Assembly: GCA_003552365.1 (NCBI GenBank)
Contig: PUKR01000258.1
Location: forward strand, 1 to 6,569
DNA length: 6,569 nucleotides
Reading direction: 5' to 3'
Origin: Syntrophomonadaceae bacterium
GTDB taxonomy: Bacteria > Bacillota > Dethiobacteria > DTU022
The position numbers and the translations under genes were made by a program. Positions 6,471 through 6,569 of this stretch are shown in pieces. The notes beneath the pieces are model-generated. The model worked only from the letters and a program-made list of their open reading frames with translations. It searched no databases and had not been told where the DNA came from. The stretch's first letter is position 1, and each line of letters begins with the position of its first letter.

Positions 6471-6569
6471 TCAACTCCTATTCTCGCGAAAATCGATATC
6501 CCGCCAAAAAGCAATGATAAAAAACCCGATTCCTACAACAATTGCCGAGTCGGCCAGGTTAAAAACCGG
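6471..6569 (-). CDS. lspA: Lipoprotein signal peptidase (signal peptidase II), 3' end only
   Basis: LspA is the membrane aspartyl protease that removes the signal peptide from prolipoproteins after Lgt has lipidated them. Only the last 32 residues and the TGA stop are inside the window; the frame is open to the right edge. They contain PVFNLADSAIVVGIG, the conserved FNxAD motif whose aspartate is one of the two catalytic residues, followed by the final membrane segment (AIVVGIGFFIIAFW) and a short charged tail RDIDFRENRS. The placement directly before lgt, which does the preceding step of the same pathway, strengthens the call. The stop lies 4 nt before the lgt TTG, and the lgt ribosome binding site is inside the last lspA codons. 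The rest of the gene, including the first catalytic Asp, lies outside. Confidence 0.92.
   Translation of the reverse strand, partial: PVFNLADSAIVVGIGFFIIAFWRDIDFRENRS
6475..6479 (-). promoter_or_regulatory. Ribosome binding site deciding the lgt start
   Basis: AGGAG on the minus strand lies within the last codons of lspA and 8 nt before the TTG at 6466. It favours this TTG over the ATG at 6514 and suggests that lgt translation is coupled to lspA. Confidence 0.7.

Overview
The window is an ordinary, densely packed housekeeping region of a Gram-positive-type bacterium, most likely a Firmicute of the Clostridia/Desulfotomaculum/Moorella kind. This rests on gene content and order: yicC-remA-gmk-rpoZ-coaBC is the arrangement known from Bacillus (yloC-remA-gmk-yloH-yloI), RemA is typical of Firmicutes, and an RqcH-type NFACT protein lies divergently next to it. 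By eye the GC content is near half, Shine-Dalgarno sites are strong, and TTG/GTG starts are frequent. The genus cannot be named from this sequence alone.

Left block (1-2605, minus strand, read right to left): yicC (endoribonuclease family), remA (DNA-binding regulator), gmk (guanylate kinase), rpoZ (RNA polymerase omega) and the 5' part of coaBC (coenzyme A synthesis), which runs off the left edge. Gaps are 11-18 nt, and gmk and rpoZ overlap by 20 nt, so this looks like one operon. Middle: a 217-nt divergent intergenic region (2606-2822), then rqcH on the plus strand (2823-4553), whose product adds alanine tails to stalled nascent chains on 50S subunits. A good sigma-A-like promoter sits almost on top of the rqcH ribosome binding site. 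Right block (4627-6569, minus strand): the 3' end of lspA, then lgt, then an RluD-family pseudouridine synthase gene. These are 4 nt apart (lspA/lgt) and overlapping by 8 nt (lgt/rluD), so probably one operon, converging on rqcH across a 73-nt gap with no convincing terminator.

Functionally, the left operon joins RNA turnover, nucleotide supply, transcription and CoA synthesis. The right operon joins two consecutive steps of lipoprotein maturation (Lgt, then LspA) to rRNA modification. No stretch over 300 nt lacks a gene. I found no mobile element, CRISPR array, tRNA, rRNA, riboswitch or new multi-gene system. The points worth a second look are modest: residue changes at functionally important positions in RqcH and Lgt, the near-minimal rqcH leader, the lgt insertion beside lspA, and several start-site and overlap details.
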